The translations under genes and the position numbers were made by a program. From the NCBI GenBank assembly GCA_938003595.1, contig CALKYH010000280.1, forward strand, positions 1 through 5,776: a stretch of 5,776 nt of DNA, written 5' to 3'. Source of the stretch: an uncultured bacterium (lineage in GTDB: Bacteria; Planctomycetota; Phycisphaerae; Phycisphaerales; UBA1924). This document shows, one piece after another, positions 4,682 through 5,776 of this stretch. The number at the start of each line of letters is the position of its first letter. Within the stretch, counting starts at the first letter, position 1. The notes under the pieces are model-generated. The model made no database searches and had not been told where the DNA came from. It was given only the letters and a program-made list of their open reading frames with translations.

Positions 4682-5775
4682 GTCGGTCCTTTCGTTCTGG
4701 GCGCCGGGGACAGCATCATCATCATCTCGCGCGTGCCCGGCCGGAAGCCGCACGCCGCGAACATCGCCCGCGCCGCGTCGTTGGCGGCCGCCGTCTCGAG
4801 CCGGATGCGGGTCGCGCCCATCGCCGTAAAGCGCCGGGCCGCGGCCGTCGTCAGCGCGCCGCCCACCCCCCGCCCACGCCACTCCGGCGTCACCACGATG
4901 TCGTGGATCCACGCCGACTCCGGCGTCCAGTAGATCGGGACCTCGGGCTCGATCGTGCCCACGATGTGCCCGATGATCCGCCCCTCCGCCGACTCCGCGA
5001 CGAGGTAGACGGACCGCGGGTCGGCGATCCGCTCCGGCAGCCAGCGCTCGTACAGCGCCGGCAGATCGGGCCTGAAGGTGAAGCGCTCGGCGTCCATCGC
5101 CTCGTGTTGATCGCAGAGAAGCTTCACGAGAGGCAGCGTGGGGGCGACATCCGCGAGGGTCGCCTCGCGCACGGTGAACGCCGGCGCCGCCGGGGGCCCG
5201 GCCAGCCGCGCCCGGAGCAACTCTCGCACCCGGGGCCAGTCCTCCGCGGTCACGCTGAAATACACCGTGTCGCGCACAAAGCCGTTCTGCTGCACGCGGT
5301 GGCGGCGCAGCGTCCCCTCGCGCACGGCGCCGATGCCCGCCATCGCCCGCTGGCTGCGGATGTTCCGCGCATCGGTCTTGAGCGTCACGCGCACGCAGCC
5401 CATCGCCTCGATCGCGTGGCGCAGCATCAGCAGCTTGCACTCGGGATTCACCAGCGTCCCGCGGGCCTCCGGCGCGTACCAGGTGGAGCCGATCTCCACC
5501 GATCGGTTCTGCTCGTCGATGTCCAGGAACCCCGTGCTGCCCACGACCCGGCCCGTCGCGCGCTCGATGACCGTGAACAGCAGCCAGCCCGCCGCGGCGC
5601 CCTTCGGAACCAGCCACGCCTTGAACGCCTCGCGCGTCCAGGGCTCCGGCCACGAGAGGAACAGGTCAAAGGTCTCGCGCGGCGTGCAATCGAACAGCGC
5701 ATCGCCGTGCGCCTCGACCGAGCGCGGGACCAGCTCGACATGCTCGCCTCGGAGTGTGACGGGGGGCCAGGGCAT
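4678..5775 (-). CDS. Tandem GNAT acetyltransferase fusion (RimJ/RimL-like + GNAT)
   Basis: Predicted 365-residue cytoplasmic protein with two acetyltransferase domains. Domain 1 (about 5-178) is RimJ/RimL-like: TLRGEHVELVPR at the start, then EIGSTWYAPEARGTLVNPE, the KTDARN-IRSQRAMAGIGAVREG region, and RDTVYFSV at the end. Its cofactor loop reads RGTLVNPE rather than the usual R/QxxGxG/A, which I recall as normal for one RimL-like subfamily, so it is not evidence of inactivity. Domain 2 (about 200-356) is a classical GNAT, with IHDIVVTPEWRGRGVGGAL for acetyl-CoA binding and NDAARAMFAACGF near the end. A run of four Met (351-354, cat x4 at 4714-4725) follows. A linker rich in Ala and Pro (191-199) joins the domains. 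The ATG at 5775 is one base inside the window edge; it suits the family N-terminus, but an upstream start cannot be excluded. The stop overlaps the Eis-like gene's start, so the two are one operon. Substrates unknown. Confidence 0.9.
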   Translation of the reverse strand: MPWPPVTLRGEHVELVPRSVEAHGDALFDCTPRETFDLFLSWPEPWTREAFKAWLVPKGAAAGWLLFTVIERATGRVVGSTGFLDIDEQNRSVEIGSTWYAPEARGTLVNPECKLLMLRHAIEAMGCVRVTLKTDARNIRSQRAMAGIGAVREGTLRRHRVQQNGFVRDTVYFSVTAEDWPRVRELLRARLAGPPAAPAFTVREATLADVAPTLPLVKLLCDQHEAMDAERFTFRPDLPALYERWLPERIADPRSVYLVAESAEGRIIGHIVGTIEPEVPIYWTPESAWIHDIVVTPEWRGRGVGGALTTAAARRFTAMGATRIRLETAAANDAARAMFAACGFRPGTREMMMMLSPAPRTKGPT

Positions 5776-5776
5776 G

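Noticed and set aside
4714..4725. Four cat triplets as a microsatellite or phase-variable tract
   Set aside because: Only four units, in frame, encoding four Met at the end of a GNAT domain; a triplet change would not shift the frame, and the tract is too short to suggest slippage.
4682..5653. The Eis-like frame staying open upstream through the tandem GNAT gene
   Set aside because: The extension overlaps a well-supported GNAT gene and is Ala/Gly/Arg-rich with no domain. ATG 4681 has a ribosome site and an ATGA overlap. The lack of stops is a G+C effect.

Overview
The window is a G+C-rich (clearly above 60% by eye, not calculated) bacterial chromosome segment with five protein genes and little spare DNA. 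The best guess is a planctomycete of the Phycisphaerae type. The grounds are the high G+C, a secreted protein ending in a PAPG + hydrophobic stretch + RRRR tail of the kind common in that group, and an rpsI with an N-terminal extension. This assignment is an inference; no 16S or other decisive marker is present.

Left part (1-1302, minus strand): the conserved ribosomal operon rplM (L13) then rpsI (S9), with rpsI cut by the window edge two or so codons before its expected end. Upstream of rplM there is a good sigma70-type promoter candidate (TTGACA, 16-base spacer, TACTCT). It implies a leader of about 265 nt with several perfect inverted repeats before a strong Shine-Dalgarno. No gene is evident in 1004-1390; this stretch is best read as the rplM leader and promoter plus the unassigned upstream region of the next, divergent gene.

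Middle (1391-3310): a plus-strand polytopic membrane protease of the CPBP (Abi/CAAX-protease-like) family with all catalytic motifs intact and an extra membrane-anchored N-terminal domain. Only 12 bases past its stop lies the stop of a convergent minus-strand gene for a secreted blue-copper (cupredoxin) protein carrying the C-terminal sorting-type tail. CPBP proteases are known to act on C-terminal sorting tails in other bacteria, so the pairing is suggestive but unproven.

Right part (3449-5775, minus strand): a two-gene operon of acetyltransferases. The first gene encodes a fusion of two GNAT domains (RimJ/RimL-like plus a classical GNAT). The second, overlapping it by ATGA, encodes an Eis-like acetyltransferase (two GNAT folds plus an SCP2-like domain) ending in the family's terminal Phe. 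Together they carry four GNAT folds on one transcript; their substrates cannot be read from the sequence.

I did not find a clear new defence, mobile or CRISPR-like system. The items most worth following are the structured rplM leader, the CPBP/tailed-cupredoxin pair and the unusual copper-ligand loop of that cupredoxin.
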